DNA of 64,000 nucleotides, from contig OY992538.1 in assembly GCA_963921195.1 (NCBI GenBank), positions 89,713,904-89,777,903 of the forward strand, written 5' to 3'. Both the position numbers and the translations under genes were made by a program. The stretch comes from Pegoplata infirma. Taxonomy: Eukaryota; Arthropoda; Insecta; Diptera; Anthomyiidae. Positions 1 to 10,640 of the stretch are shown here, piece after piece; the stretch's first letter is position 1; every line of letters starts with the position of its first letter. The notes beneath the pieces are model-generated. The model did not search any database. It saw only the letters and a list, made by a program, of their open reading frames with translations, and had not been told where the DNA came from.

Positions 1-604
1 GTTTCATACAAATTTTCAAAATGTCATCACTCAAAGTCAGCAGTGGTCAGGGCTGACCTTCTGGGGACATGTCACCTAAGACTTCTTTGGGGAAATGTCT
101 GACATAGGTCATGCGAAAATACAAAAAATTTTCGTATTTCCTTTAGTTTTTACTTTTATCCATTTTCCTTTATAAATTATCTTTCTCATATTTAGAAAAA
201 ACTTTTCGCCTTTTTTATTCCCAACTGGATTTGAACCTGGAACCTCCAGTTTATTAGTCCCACACCTAACCACTTGTTCCAAACTTTATTTTTAAAATTG
301 TTTGTCTATTTATTACTTTTATTCTACTTGTTAGATTTTGATTTTATTTTAATTAAGTCGATAATATTGCCATCTTTTTCTTGGAAATTGAAGAGTTGCC
401 CAGATTTAAAATTCCAATTTAATATACTGCTATTCTGAAGACATTTCCTTTTAGACGTCTTAGAGGAATTGTCCACACTCTTAAAGCAAACATTCAGTGC
501 TGACAATGTTAGGACATGTCATCAATGATTGCCTATGATTTGTCAGAACCTGAAGACATTTCCTCAAGGAATCACTGTGGAAATTTCCTCAGTGACGCAT
601 TTTC
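1..604. repeat. unclassified repeat-like flank with GACATTTCC motifs
   Basis: No gene seen. Both ends of this stretch carry variants of the same words (GGACATGTCA near 67 and 513; GACATTTCC/GGAAATGTC near 91, 437 and 554), suggesting diverged inverted or dispersed repeat copies around an AT-rich middle. The 60-codon minus-strand frame at 324-506 resembles no family I know and lies within this repeat context. Confidence 0.35.
222..286 (-). pseudogene. tRNA-like sequence (minus strand)
   Basis: The reverse complement holds a perfect RNA polymerase III B box (GGTTCAAATCC, 227-237 on the minus strand) and, about 44 bases upstream in sense, an A-box-like TGGAACAAGTGG (270-281). That spacing fits a tRNA. 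No convincing seven-pair acceptor stem is visible, so this is more likely a tRNA pseudogene or the head of a SINE than a functional tRNA. Confidence 0.45.
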
Positions 605-1040
605 CAACTGGGATCATATTTGTTAATTTTGATGCGGTGAGCACGAATATAAAAAAAAATTAAAATCGGTCTAACGGGGAAAAAAATTGTGATGTTTTTT
701 AAAAAATTTCTTGAACGTAGAAAAAAACCGCCATTTTTTGCAATGTTCAAATGGCGATATCTCGAAAACCGTTTGACCGATTTTAATATTTTTTTGATAT
801 TCGTGCTCACCGCATCAAAATTAACAAATATGATGTGTCGAAAAAAATTTAAATTTAAATTTTTTATTTTTTTTTTTAATTTTTCAAAAATCCAAAACTT
901 TGACCGCCGGGCGCCACGGGTTAATTTAATCCGATTGACCTCAAATTTGTACAACAACCATTTTAGTCCTAGTAGAAATGCCCGGACTTTGAAAATTGGA
1001 GAAAATTTTTTTTGGCCATACAGAAATATGCCAGTCTAAT
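605..1040. mobile_element. partial copy of the palindromic 'X' element (see 31345-33723)
   Basis: Contains an inverted repeat (about 612-665 against 780-838, around TTGATGCGGTGAGCACGAAT) and ends in GCCAGTCTA, the same terminus as the complete copy at 31345-33723. The blocks GGGCGCCACGGGTTAATTTA and CCTCAAATTTGTAC are shared with that copy. The left end is truncated. The 122-codon and 116-codon frames on opposite strands here are mirror frames of the palindrome and are not genes. Confidence 0.7.
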
Positions 1041-1306
1041 GCAACATACATTTTTACACTTGCATTTTCATAAAATCTATTGCAAATATCTAAGATTTCT
1101 TATAAGATTTCTATGGTTTCTATAGGTGTTTGTTATATTTTTTTACACCGTTTGTAAATGTAATTAAAAGTTTGAGAATTTTTAAAAACATAAATATTTT
1201 TTTTAATTTAAATTTTAATTGTAGATGATTAAAGTTTGAAAATAAGAATTTTATTTCACTCATTTCAAATTTTTACTATTGGTTTAAATCCTACATTTGT
1301 CCAAGC
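1041..1306. other. AT-rich spacer, nothing recognised
   Basis: Mostly A/T runs. No ORF, repeat family or RNA signal could be supported. Confidence 0.5.
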
Positions 1307-2361
1307 TGGATTAGATCTTATCTGATCGGAATTTATCTGATAACATATCTGTGGCAAAAACCCATAACAACATAAGTCGAGTTATGTCCAAAACGTGTTT
1401 TTGCATTTTTGGAATCTCCTTATCCATTTTCGTATTGTATCAAATTTTTATGAAAATCGGACCATTACTTTCTGAGATATTGATTTCAGAACTCCACAAC
1501 TCATTTTTTTTTAAAGGAAAAATAAAAATCGTAACAGCATATCTGAGTTATGTTTTTATTCCTTATTTTAAAATCAGCAATCGTTGAAAACGATAAAATG
1601 TATTTTACAGGGATACATAACTGCATATCTCGACATATGCTTGGAGTAAAATGTAATTTTGCAAAACGCAATAACAACATCAATGGTTTTCACCCGATAT
1701 CTCCGTTGTCCTAATATATATCAACTTTTAAAGTAGCAAAGATTGTGTCTATAATAATGCTTGAGATATTTACATGTCCAAAAATTTCAAATTTTTAAAC
1801 CCAGATTTGGTATTTGAAATTAAAACTTAAAAATGCTCTCCTGAAAAGTAGTATAAAAACACTTATGCACTTATTCCTTTTTGCCACAGATATGATTGCA
1901 TAAGTTTTGATATAATCACATATTTTTCTATATAATTTTATATAAATTAATCAATCATTTGATCCCAAGAGTGGAGGATCCAAAAATATATCATTATATC
2001 CTAGTAGATAAAATATAATTAGATCCCCAAAATGGAACGGTAAATTTTATCTAATTTAATATTCAAGATCATATTAGATCTAATAAGATATAATTATATA
2101 TTATTATATCTTATCAGATTTATTTTTTATAATATCAAATTTTTGGGATCTAATTATATCTAATTATATCAAATTTGATCTTATAAGATATTATCATATA
2201 TTTTTGGATCAAATGCTATATGGCACCGTATTATTTTTTTAGTCGGGGAATGTTTACCAAATCGGAGATATAATTACTTATAGATTTTGGCCGTCTCACA
2301 TATACTATCAGATACGATCATATATGAACTGACATAATCAGATCAGATAAGATCTAATCCA
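1307..2361. mobile_element. TIR element with perfect 21-bp ends
   Basis: The ends are perfect inverted repeats: TGGATTAGATCTTATCTGAT+C at 1307-1327 and its complement at 2341-2361. The right half is rich in GATCTAATTATATC-like words in both orientations, typical of a non-autonomous MITE with subterminal repeats. No clear TSD was found. It carries a smaller TIR element at 1348-1890. No coding capacity was recognised. Confidence 0.65.
1348..1890. mobile_element. TA-flanked MITE with TCTGTGGCAAAAA termini
   Basis: TIRs TCTGTGGCAAAAA (1348) and TTTTTGCCACAGA (ending 1890) are flanked by TA on both sides (1346-1347, 1891-1892). This agrees with a Tc1/mariner-type TA duplication. It is nested in the 1307-2361 element. 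The internal 78- and 60-codon frames overlap on opposite strands and show no protein family. Confidence 0.6.
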
Positions 2362-3090
2362 TTTTTACAAAAGTTTCTTAAATTTCCATCTAGATTTTTC
2401 AATTTAAATTAATAATTTCCAAATTAAAATTTTTAACTAAAAGTTTTTAAAATGTAATTAAGATTTTTTGGAATTTCAACTGATTTTGTATTTTTTTACT
2501 TTTAATTAAAATTTTAAATTTTAATTCCTAATGTCAACAGAAAATGGTGTATGTTTGTTAAGCCAGCATCTATTATGGATATTTCTGTTTTTGTTTGGCA
2601 CGTGAGTGAAACATGTATTGAATTTGATTTGCATCATTGAGAGTCGTCAAGATTAAAGTGATTTAAAAGTGTTAAAGCATGGCGTGCATAAAGAAATAAA
2701 TAATTGAAATATTCTCATAGTTTGCAATTTCGATGGCGCATGAAAAACTATTGATCGTTAAGTCTTTGTTATGATTGATTTGTAGTTGTTGTTGTTGTAT
2801 GCAATTTAATGCTTGTGTGATTTATTTACTTGATTTTTCAATTAAATTCAAATTCATAATTATTCTAAACGCAAGTTGCTGGCACAGTTGTGGCATTAAA
2901 TAACAATTACTTAGATGATGTGATGCATAAACTATGTTTGATTTATGTCGTTTTTTTTTTGTTACAGAAACTGAAATAATAGAAGCAAGTTAGAAAATTA
3001 TAGTCGGTGAAGACCGATCCTTTCACAGCCTACACCAGTGTTTTCTGCACTAGAAATTAGCTAAAGGAAGAAATTTACTTCAAAATAGTT
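2362..3090. other. gene-free AT-rich region with a short mini-me-related fragment
   Basis: Apart from about 2980-3060, nothing was recognised. That fragment (AAGTTAGAAAATTATAGTCGG then ACACCAGTGTTTTC) matches the terminal hairpin region of the element starting at 48903 (GTCGGTCAAGCCCGAC, ACACCAGTGTTTTC), so it is a truncated relative. Confidence 0.5.
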
Positions 3091-3382
3091 GAACGATTTT
3101 TCTAACCATGAGAAAAAAACAGAAAATTTTAAATAACATTTTATTTGTTTTTAATTTAATATTAATTAAATATTTAATTAATATAATTTATTGTTTAATT
3201 AAATTTTTAGTTTTTGATACTTATTTTTTTTTTTATTTTATTTTCCGTGTGTGCGTGTTTTTCTCTTGTACTGTTTTACAAAAAAAGCACATACATAAGT
3301 GTGAACAGTTTGTTGAAAGTTTTTTTTTTAATTCTTATATACTAGTTCTTTGAATTCTCATTTTGTTTATGGTTTTATGTAT
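3091..3382. repeat. fragment related to the TTGAGTAA MITE family
   Basis: The right part (TTTGAATTCTCATTTTGTTTA, then GTTTTATGTATATG) resembles the internal segment of the copies at 60232-60794 and 62980-63512. There is no coding potential; the 81-codon frame here is poly-T and poly-A driven. Confidence 0.4.
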
Positions 3383-3617
3383 ATGTACACTAGAGTGTCC
3401 CTTATTTTGGAAATTTTGGAAATGTTGAGACGGTACCCACTCATTTTTTTCCATTTGACTAAAAAATAACTCAGAAAAAATTTTACGCCCCTACGACCAA
3501 GCCCTACGCGACTGGGCCTTAAAGAGCGGGTACTTAAAATTCATTTTTCCATACAAACCAAAAAATTTCAGTTTTAAAAATTTTTCGAAAAAAAATTTGG
3601 AGCCGTTGGGGTCCTAC

Positions 3618-4784
3618 TAGGGTTTCTATTCGGGAAAAATTTCCCGGGAATTCCCCGGAAATATTTTTCCTAAAATCCCGGGATTTTTTCTTCGGGAAAT
3701 TTCGGGAATTTGTCGCTAATTTTTTAATAAAAATATATTTAATTTACACATTTTTAACACAATCTTAAATGATTTAATAAAATTGACAATAAAACTTTGA
3801 AAGAATTAAAATTTTTAAAGTAAAACTAGTGAGGATAAGCTTCAGCTTGCATATTATTTAAGCCGAAAAATTATTTTCCTTTAATCGATTGCGTGACAAA
3901 ATACGGAATCAAACTAAATTTCACTTCAAATGTTGGTTGCAAATTGGCAAAAGTTTTCTTTCCAATGATTTCTTCTTTACGAAATTTAGTATTCCATATT
4001 CAGAACAACGATCACTATAGTGCTTAAACAAAAATATCGATCTTTTAAAAAATATATAACAAACCTGGTTTTCAGCTTAAAATTTCATATATGAAGTAAA
4101 AGCCTTATATCTATCGGCCGTGAAAAAAAAATATTTTGTAACGAACCTTTGCCGCCGCGAGTTCTATCTCAGCAACCAGTGAGTTACAATGGCTATATAG
4201 TACATTGATGTTATAATTTTGGCCAGAATGCCTTAAACCAATTAATTTTAATAATTCGAAAGTTTAATTAAATATATCTTCTAGATATAATTTTCTTATG
4301 GTTGGCGTAGTCAAAATTAGAAACATTTTCCAAAAAGTTACTAAAACCGCATTTGAGCCAAAATCAGGTATTTCCGAATTGTGAACAATTTTGAATGGAG
4401 TGGAAATACATCAGCGCAAATACTAAAACTATGATAAGGTCCAATATTTCTACAAAAAATGGATTTTATGAACTTACTTACTACGTATATTTTTGAGGTT
4501 AGTAAAACTATTTTACAAAAGAATTCATCTCAAATGGTTTTAAATTGAAAAATACGACTATAATTTGTAATATAACAATTTTTATATGGTAAAGTTCAAA
4601 AAACTATTTTACAAAAGAATTCATCTCAAATGGTTTTAAATTGAAAAATACGACTATAATTTGTAATATAACAATTTTTATATGGTAAAGTTCAAAATTT
4701 ATTTTAATTAAAAATTCCCGGGAATACGATTTTTTTAAAACGATTTCCCGGGAATTGAAAAAGTCCGGGAATTTAGAAACCCTA
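3618..4784. mobile_element. nested hAT-like MITE (8-bp TSD GGTCCTAC)
   Basis: Termini TAGGGTTTCTA (3618) and TAGAAACCCTA (ending 4784) are bounded by perfect GGTCCTAC duplications at 3610-3617 and 4785-4792. Subterminal CCCGGGAATT-type words repeat near both ends. The interior holds a direct tandem duplication of 96 bp (about 4504-4599 and 4600-4695) that is almost identical. No transposase frame was found. Confidence 0.88.
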
Positions 4785-4854
4785 GGTCCTACAGTAAAAA
4801 ATTTTTAAAAAAATATTTTTTTTTGGTTTTGACAAGCAACGGTTTTCGTTGTAA

Positions 4855-5723
4855 CCCAATAAGCCAAATTGCTGGAATTCAAGTGTAATTCAAGCGTAAT
4901 TCCAGTCATATTTTCAATTTTCAAGCCTGGAATTATACTTGAAAAACACTGTAATTCAATAGCATATACCAGTGAAACGGATACTTGAATTCAAGTCAAA
5001 CAAAACAGTGTAAAAACACTTGAATTCAAGTCCTCAAAAAAAGCGTAATTCCAGTCGAACCAAAGAAAATTTTTGAAAAATGACTTGAATATGGCTTGAA
5101 TTATAGTTGGATTCAAGCCCTATTCCAGTGTAAATCAAGCCCTATTCCAGTTCAATTCAAGCCTAATTCCAGTGTATTTAAATCAAATCGGAATCATTAT
5201 TACACATTAAAAAAACAAAAATGACCACTCTAATTGCACTTATATTTGTATTTCTTTATTTGCACAATATATAAAATGAATGTTTATGTATTGAATTATA
5301 AATATTGACTGATGTTGACTACTCGCTGCACCATTAATCCATATTATCCTCATCTCTAGATATTTCATCAAAAAATTTTGTAAAAGGAAGCCTAGAAGAT
5401 ACAAAAAACACATTTTAATAAAGATTTTTCGGAAAAGAAAACTTAATTAGCATAACGTACCATGAATTTGATATTTTTCCAATAAATAGTCCTCAATTAT
5501 TCTAAGATTTCGGGTTTTATCTTATTTGTTTTGAAAAATTTACATTTTTTTTTTTTTATAAAAAATAAAAATGTTGTTTATTAAATGACAATTTTTTCAA
5601 ACATTTTTATTTTTATTAGGACTTGTTGAACTTGAATTTGACTTGAAATAATAGCTTGAATTCAAGTTGAATTCAAGCAAAATTTAATGCACTTGAATTT
5701 TAAGTTTTCTTGTGCTTATTGGG
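4855..5723. mobile_element. CCCAATAAGC-ended MITE, copy 1 (3-bp TSD TAA)
   Basis: The ends CCCAATAAGC and GCTTATTGGG are flanked by TAA on both sides (4852-4854, 5724-5726). The interior is packed with short words TTGAATTCAAGT and TAATTCCAGT in both orientations. The flanking host sequence rejoins as GCAACGG...GTAATGTTGC, matching the uninterrupted opposite arm of the host palindrome. Non-coding. A 3-bp TSD suggests a PIF/Harbinger-like affinity, but that is inference. Confidence 0.8.
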
Positions 5724-5996
5724 TAATGTTGCTTTAAATGATATATATTCAACAAATAATATTATTCCTATCTGTGACATCTTTATCGTGTTCTAAAAAG
5801 GGTAAAAAATGCATTTTTGACGTTTTTCGATACACGATAAAGATGTCACAGATATGAATAATATTTTTTTATGAATATATATCATTAAAAGCAACATTAC
5901 AACTAAAGCCGTTGCTTGTCAAAACTAAAAAAAAATATTTTTTAAAAAATTTTTACTGTAGGACCCCAACGGCTCTAATTTTTTTAGAACTGAAAG

Positions 5997-6909
5997 CCCA
6001 ATAAGCCAAATTGCTGGAATTCAAGTGTAATTCAAGCGTAATTCCAGTCATATTTTCAATTTTCAAGCCTTGAATTCAACTTGAATTACACTGTAATTCA
6101 ATAGCACATACCAGTGAAACGGATACTTGAATTCAAGTCAAACAAAACAGTGTAAAAACACTTGAATTCAAGCCCCAAATAAAAGCGTAATTCCAGTCGA
6201 ACCAAACAAAATTTTAAAAAACTACTTGAATATGGCTTGATTTATAGTGTAAATCAAGCCCTATTCCAGTTTAATTCAAGCCTAAATCAAGTGCAATTCA
6301 AGCACAAATCCAGTTCAAAAAAAATCATGCAGCATCATTGTTTAATAAAAAAAATAGACCAACATTATGCATAAATAATTATTTATTAGCTGAAAAGTAG
6401 ATAGTGCGAATTTTATACAAAGTTTAAATGACAATAAAAAAAAAATATTTTGATAAATCTATTAAACTGGAAGAACATTTGTTTTTCAGCTTCCACGCCC
6501 AAATTTTGATAATGAAGAGGTTTAAGTAATTGATTGGCTGGCGAAAATTTTTCCCTTGGATAACTAAAATAAAAATGAAATTTTAAGATTTTTATTTTTG
6601 CAAAATTCAAGTTTGCTTACCTTTATATGATTTTTCTGAAATTGAACAGCAAAAATCCATTGGTTAACGAGCCATTTGTTTCCAATCACGCGACATTTAA
6701 TTAATCTTTTGGTAATATTCCATTTTCAGCAATTGTTTTTTTAAATTTTTTTTTGTTATTTTCCAGTTTTGACAAAAAAGGAAAATATAAAATTCAAACA
6801 AACCCATTTTGTTTGAACTGGATTAAGGCTTGAAAAATAGACTAAAATTAAAGTTTAATTCAAGTCAAATTTCAAGCACTTGAATTTTAATTTTTTGGTG
6901 TTTATTGGG
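5997..6909. mobile_element. CCCAATAAGC-ended MITE, copy 2 (3-bp TSD AAG)
   Basis: Same left terminus and first ~150 bp as copy 1 (CCCAATAAGCCAAATTGCTG), with right terminus TTTATTGGG. It is bounded by AAG at 5994-5996 and 6910-6912. The middle differs from copy 1, so the family has variable interiors. The 65-codon frame inside has no recognised product. Confidence 0.78.
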
Positions 6910-7192
6910 AAGCCTTATCGCACCAAAATCAAATTTTTTGTCGTGAATAAGCTTACCAAGTAATATTATAATTAATAACAAAAAAATTAAAAATTAAAAA
7001 AAAAAATTTTTGGTTTGTATTTAAGAATGATTTTTAAGGCCCCGCTCTTTAAGGCCCCGTCGCGTAGGGAAGGCGTGGTCGTAGGGGCGTAAAATTTTTC
7101 CTGAGTTATTTTTAAGTCAAATGGAAAAAAATGAGTTGGTACCGTCTCATCATTTCCAACATTTCCAAAATAAGGGACACTCTAATGTACAC

Positions 7193-7457
7193 TCAAAATA
7201 ATAACTCTGTAAAATACTCTGTAAAATAACTGTAATCTCAATTCAACAGATATTTGACAGAGTTTTCTGTCAAAAAACAGATTTAAAGAAAATTCTTTGT
7301 ATTTTGTTGTGACAAAAAACAAAGTTTCCTCTGTTATATTACATTTTACTTTGTAATCTTAATTATACAGATAATAAACAGCGTTTCTGCTAAAATACAG
7401 ATTTAGGCAAAATACTTCGTAGTTTTTTTTATAACAAAAAAAGTTTTCTGTTTTGAG
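7193..7457. mobile_element. CACTCAAAA-type MITE, split at its left end
   Basis: Starts (TA)CACTCAAAATAATAACTCTG and shows the matching end GTTTTCTGTTTTGAG(TA) near 7457. Internal words CTCTGTAAAAT and ACAGA recur. The palindromic element at 3391-7184 was inserted into the first bases of this MITE, because its TSD ATGTACAC includes the MITE's TACAC start. This MITE is therefore the older one. Confidence 0.5.
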
Positions 7458-7984
7458 TAGTTTTAGTTTTGTTACCAAACATGAAAATTTTATCTGTATA
7501 ATTTTTTTTTTGGGAAAATGTTAAAAAATTAACAAAAAAATGTATTCTAAAATCTTATAAAAATTTTACAAAATAACATGCATTTAACTAAACTCTTTAA
7601 ATTTACAGAGTTTTTTCTGTATTTTCTTTTTGTATCAAATGCATTTTATAAATATATGTAAATTTATATAGTTTTCTTTGCTAAATGGTGGTTTATTTAA
7701 CCAATATTTTACTAGAAACTCTGTAAATTAACATTTTTTTTTTGTCCAAATCATTTTACAGATTTTTTAAGTAAAATTACAAAGCTTTCTCTGTCAAAAA
7801 GCTTTCATATTTAACCAATATTTTACTGTAAACTCTGTAACGTGGTATTTGACTTGGCTGAGGTAGTTCAGTCGTGTCCAAGGTAGTATACTCTAGGACC
7901 CACTAAACCTTGAGTAAAAAGACGTTGGTTTACCCTTTCTGGGGCTTACAAAAGAATCTTTTATTAAAGGTTAATGTAAATACA
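7458..7984. other. gene-free region with CTCTGTAAA words
   Basis: To about 7850 the ACTCTGTAAA/TTTACAGA words continue, probably another degenerate copy of the preceding family. 7855-7980 appears unique and holds no ORF of note. Confidence 0.4.
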
Positions 7985-10371
7985 CACTCAAAAAAAAGTG
8001 AACTAAAATCTGGGAAAATTAGCTCAATTTTGAGAAAAAGAGGGAATGATTTGGCTCCAAAGATTTTTTTTCTTGGTTTTAGTTCATAATTTTCCCAAAA
8101 ATAAGGAAAACAAAGTTATTTAATTTTGGCGACACGAAATAACTCCCACATGAAATAACTCCCACGAAATAACTCACAATGAAATAAATTCCACCAAAAA
8201 TGAAATATGTCCCAATGGAGAAAAAATGATATAAGTCCCAACCACAATGAAATAACTTCCACCTACAAAATGAAATAAGTGCCAATGAAATAACTCCCAT
8301 TAATAATGAAAGAAGTCCCAATAAAAAAATTTAGAAATCTCAACAAAAATTAAACAAACAATAAGGAAAAATATATCAGTTAAGTCGAGAACGAGGATCC
8401 TGATGTTACTTTCGGTGCAATACAAGCAAGTTATAATAACTGCCAAATGCGAAACTTGACGGCTGATTTGTTTTTTTTTTTCAGAGTTTTTCGAAAACAT
8501 GCAAAAATACATTGAGTGTTCTATTTGACTTGCTTCGGTTACATTCAAACATCGCGGCGATATTTTGCAACAATTTTTGGTACCAATTTTTCGCGTGCGG
8601 TCCTTTTTGCCACAAATTTGTATGTTACCGATAATTTAAAAGATTTAATTACAACCTGTTGTAAAAAGCGCCGCATGCGAAAATTTGGCACCAAAAATCG
8701 CCTGCGGCGCTAATTCCGACAAATTTGTATGCTACCGAAAATTTAAAATATTTAATCAGAACTTGTTGTAAAAAGCGCCGCATGCGAAAATTTGGTACCT
8801 AAAATCGCCGCGATTTTTGGTACCAAATTTGTATGTTACCGAAAATTTAAAAGATTTAATCAGAACTGTTGTAAAAAGCGCCGCAGACGAAAATTTGGTA
8901 CCAAAAATCGCTGCTATTTTTGGTACCAAATTTTCGTCTGCGGCGCTTTTTACAATAAGTTCTAATAAAATCTTTTAAATTTTCACCTGCGGTGCTTTTT
9001 TCAACAATCTTGTATGTTATCGAAAAACTTTCTATGTTATCGAAAACACATCACGTTGGATAACTTTCGCGTTCTCCTTTTTTTATAACAATTTTGTATT
9101 CTAACGAAAATATTTTCGGTTGCAGTGCGCTCTTACCTCAAAAATCCTTGCCAGTTTTGGAGGCAAAATTTCTAAAACATACAAATTTGTTAAAAAAGCA
9201 CTTCGTCCTAAAATTTGGTACTAAAATCACAACGAATTTTTATTTATTAATAATAATATTCTATAAGTCAAAATGTTCCAGATACTTCCACCAACAATGA
9301 AACAATAGTGGGAGTTATTTCATCGCTATTGTAGTGGGAGTTCTTTCATATAAAAGAACTCCCACCGAAAAAATTATGAAATAAATCCCAAAAAAAATGA
9401 CAAAAGTCCCACTAAATTGGTAGTTATTTCATATGAAATAACTCCCAACTTTGTATGGAGTTTTTTTGGGACTTATTTCATTTTTTAGGTGGGAGTTATT
9501 TCATGTGGGAGTTATTTCGTGTCGTCTTTAATTTTAAGCCAATTTTAACTAGAAAATGGGAAAAATTATACTTCACATTTTAGAAATAGATAGGGTCTAG
9601 ACCCTGGACCCATGGGTTCGGACCCCATTTAACTCGAGACCCCGTTGGGTCCTTTAAGGGTCCCCATAGATTTTGAACAAAAACTTGTGTCCGTTTCGCT
9701 CTAACTTGCTTAGTTTTTGAGATACGGTAATAAGGGGCCTGATAGGGTCTTGAGAATCTTAAATAGCGGATAACTCAAAAACTATTCATCAGAGGGCTTT
9801 CGGGTATTTTGCGGAAGTGTTCTACGAGTCAAGAGCTACAAAAATGCCGTTGGACCTTTTCTCGTGTTGGCTGTATTTACCGAGATATGTGCATATATAA
9901 AATCTTGGCAATTTCAAATTTTAGATCTAAAATTAGGGTCTTGAGACCCCGACAGATATGCAGAACTAGGCTATTCCATATTTTTCTTTGTAGTCTTTCT
10001 AAATTTTTTTTAACTAAATTCTAAGAAGTACACTTCATCAATTCAAAGAAGAGAAATACGATGATTTTTTTTTAGTAAATTTTAACTAAACTTGAACTAA
10101 ATTGTTTTTTAAGAAATATGTCTTAAAAATAAAGATACGATTCTTAGATTTGTGGAAAATTTCTTTGGCAGTAAGAATTTTTTTCCTAATATTAAAAAAA
10201 TCCATTTAAAGAAAACTATGAACTAATTATAAGTAAATGAACTAAAATTTGTTCCTCATAGTTAAGAAAATTTCTCATTATTAAGTTAAATTTAACTAAA
10301 TTTTAGGAAAATTCATGATAAATTTTCAAAGACATTTTTTCCTTAATTTTAGTTATGTCTTTTTTTCAGTG
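7985..10371. mobile_element. CACTCAAAAAAA...CAGTG TIR element split by a foldback element
   Basis: Left end CACTCAAAAAAAAGTGAACT, right end TTTTTTTCAGTG, with ACTAAAAT / ATTTTAGT just inside. Flanks are TACA on both sides (7981-7984, 10372-10375); a 2-bp TA reading is also possible if the left end has two extra bases. A foldback element occupies 8130-9524. The 9580-9960 segment (GGGTTCGGACCCCATT, GTCCGTTTCGCTCTAACTTG) recurs inverted at about 17240-17410 in another CACTCAAAA element. Confidence 0.6.
8130..9524. mobile_element. foldback element with TIRs of ~15-bp ATGAAATAACTCCCA repeats
   Basis: The two ends mirror each other exactly for over 30 bases starting CGACACGAAATAACTCCCAC. Each TIR is a run of diverged units ATGAAATAACTCCCA (about 8130-8330 and inverted 9297-9524), the architecture of Drosophila FB/foldback elements. 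The core (8570-9010) holds diverged tandem units with AAAAAGCGCCGCATGCGAAA and TTTTTGGTACCAAATTT, some inverted. No ORF of recognised function. No clear TSD was found. Confidence 0.75.
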
Positions 10372-10375
10372 TACA

Positions 10376-10640
10376 ATTTAAATTTTAATTGGTTTTTAAA
10401 TTTTTTTAATTTATATAATTAAAATTTAATTATTTTTTTTTTAAAATTTAAATTATTTTTTTTCAATTTATAGTATTAAGTTTTTAATTAAACAAATATT
10501 CATTTATTTTTAACTAACGACATACAAATATTTTTTATTTATATGCGCATTTTAGTGATTGGTCCGGATTTAATTAATTTTTTAATTAAATCTACGAATT
10601 TTTTAATTACTTTTTTTATTTTTTTTTATGTATAATCATT
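10376..10640. other. AT-rich spacer
   Basis: A/T homopolymers and TTTAATTAAA words; nothing else supported. Confidence 0.5.

Larger units (their letters stand above)
3391..7184. mobile_element. palindromic hAT-like element (8-bp TSD ATGTACAC) with three nested insertions
   Basis: TIRs start TAGAGTGTCCCTTATTTTGG at 3391 and end in the complement at 7184. Perfect 8-bp duplications ATGTACAC lie at 3383-3390 and 7185-7192. The whole element is a foldback: left-arm blocks (CCCTACGACC, GCTCTTTAAGG-type, GCAACGG, CATCTTTATCGTG) recur inverted in the right arm, with the apex near 5800-5825. Removing the nested elements and their TSDs leaves about 831 bp. Eight-base TSDs with a TAGAG start fit hAT-superfamily MITEs (family assignment inferred). 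No transposase was found. Confidence 0.85.

Noticed and set aside
589..1039. Overlapping 122- and 116-codon ORFs on opposite strands
   Set aside because: Both are frames through an inverted repeat of element X; the same residues reappear at 31312-31587 and 33515-33742 only because the DNA is repeated.
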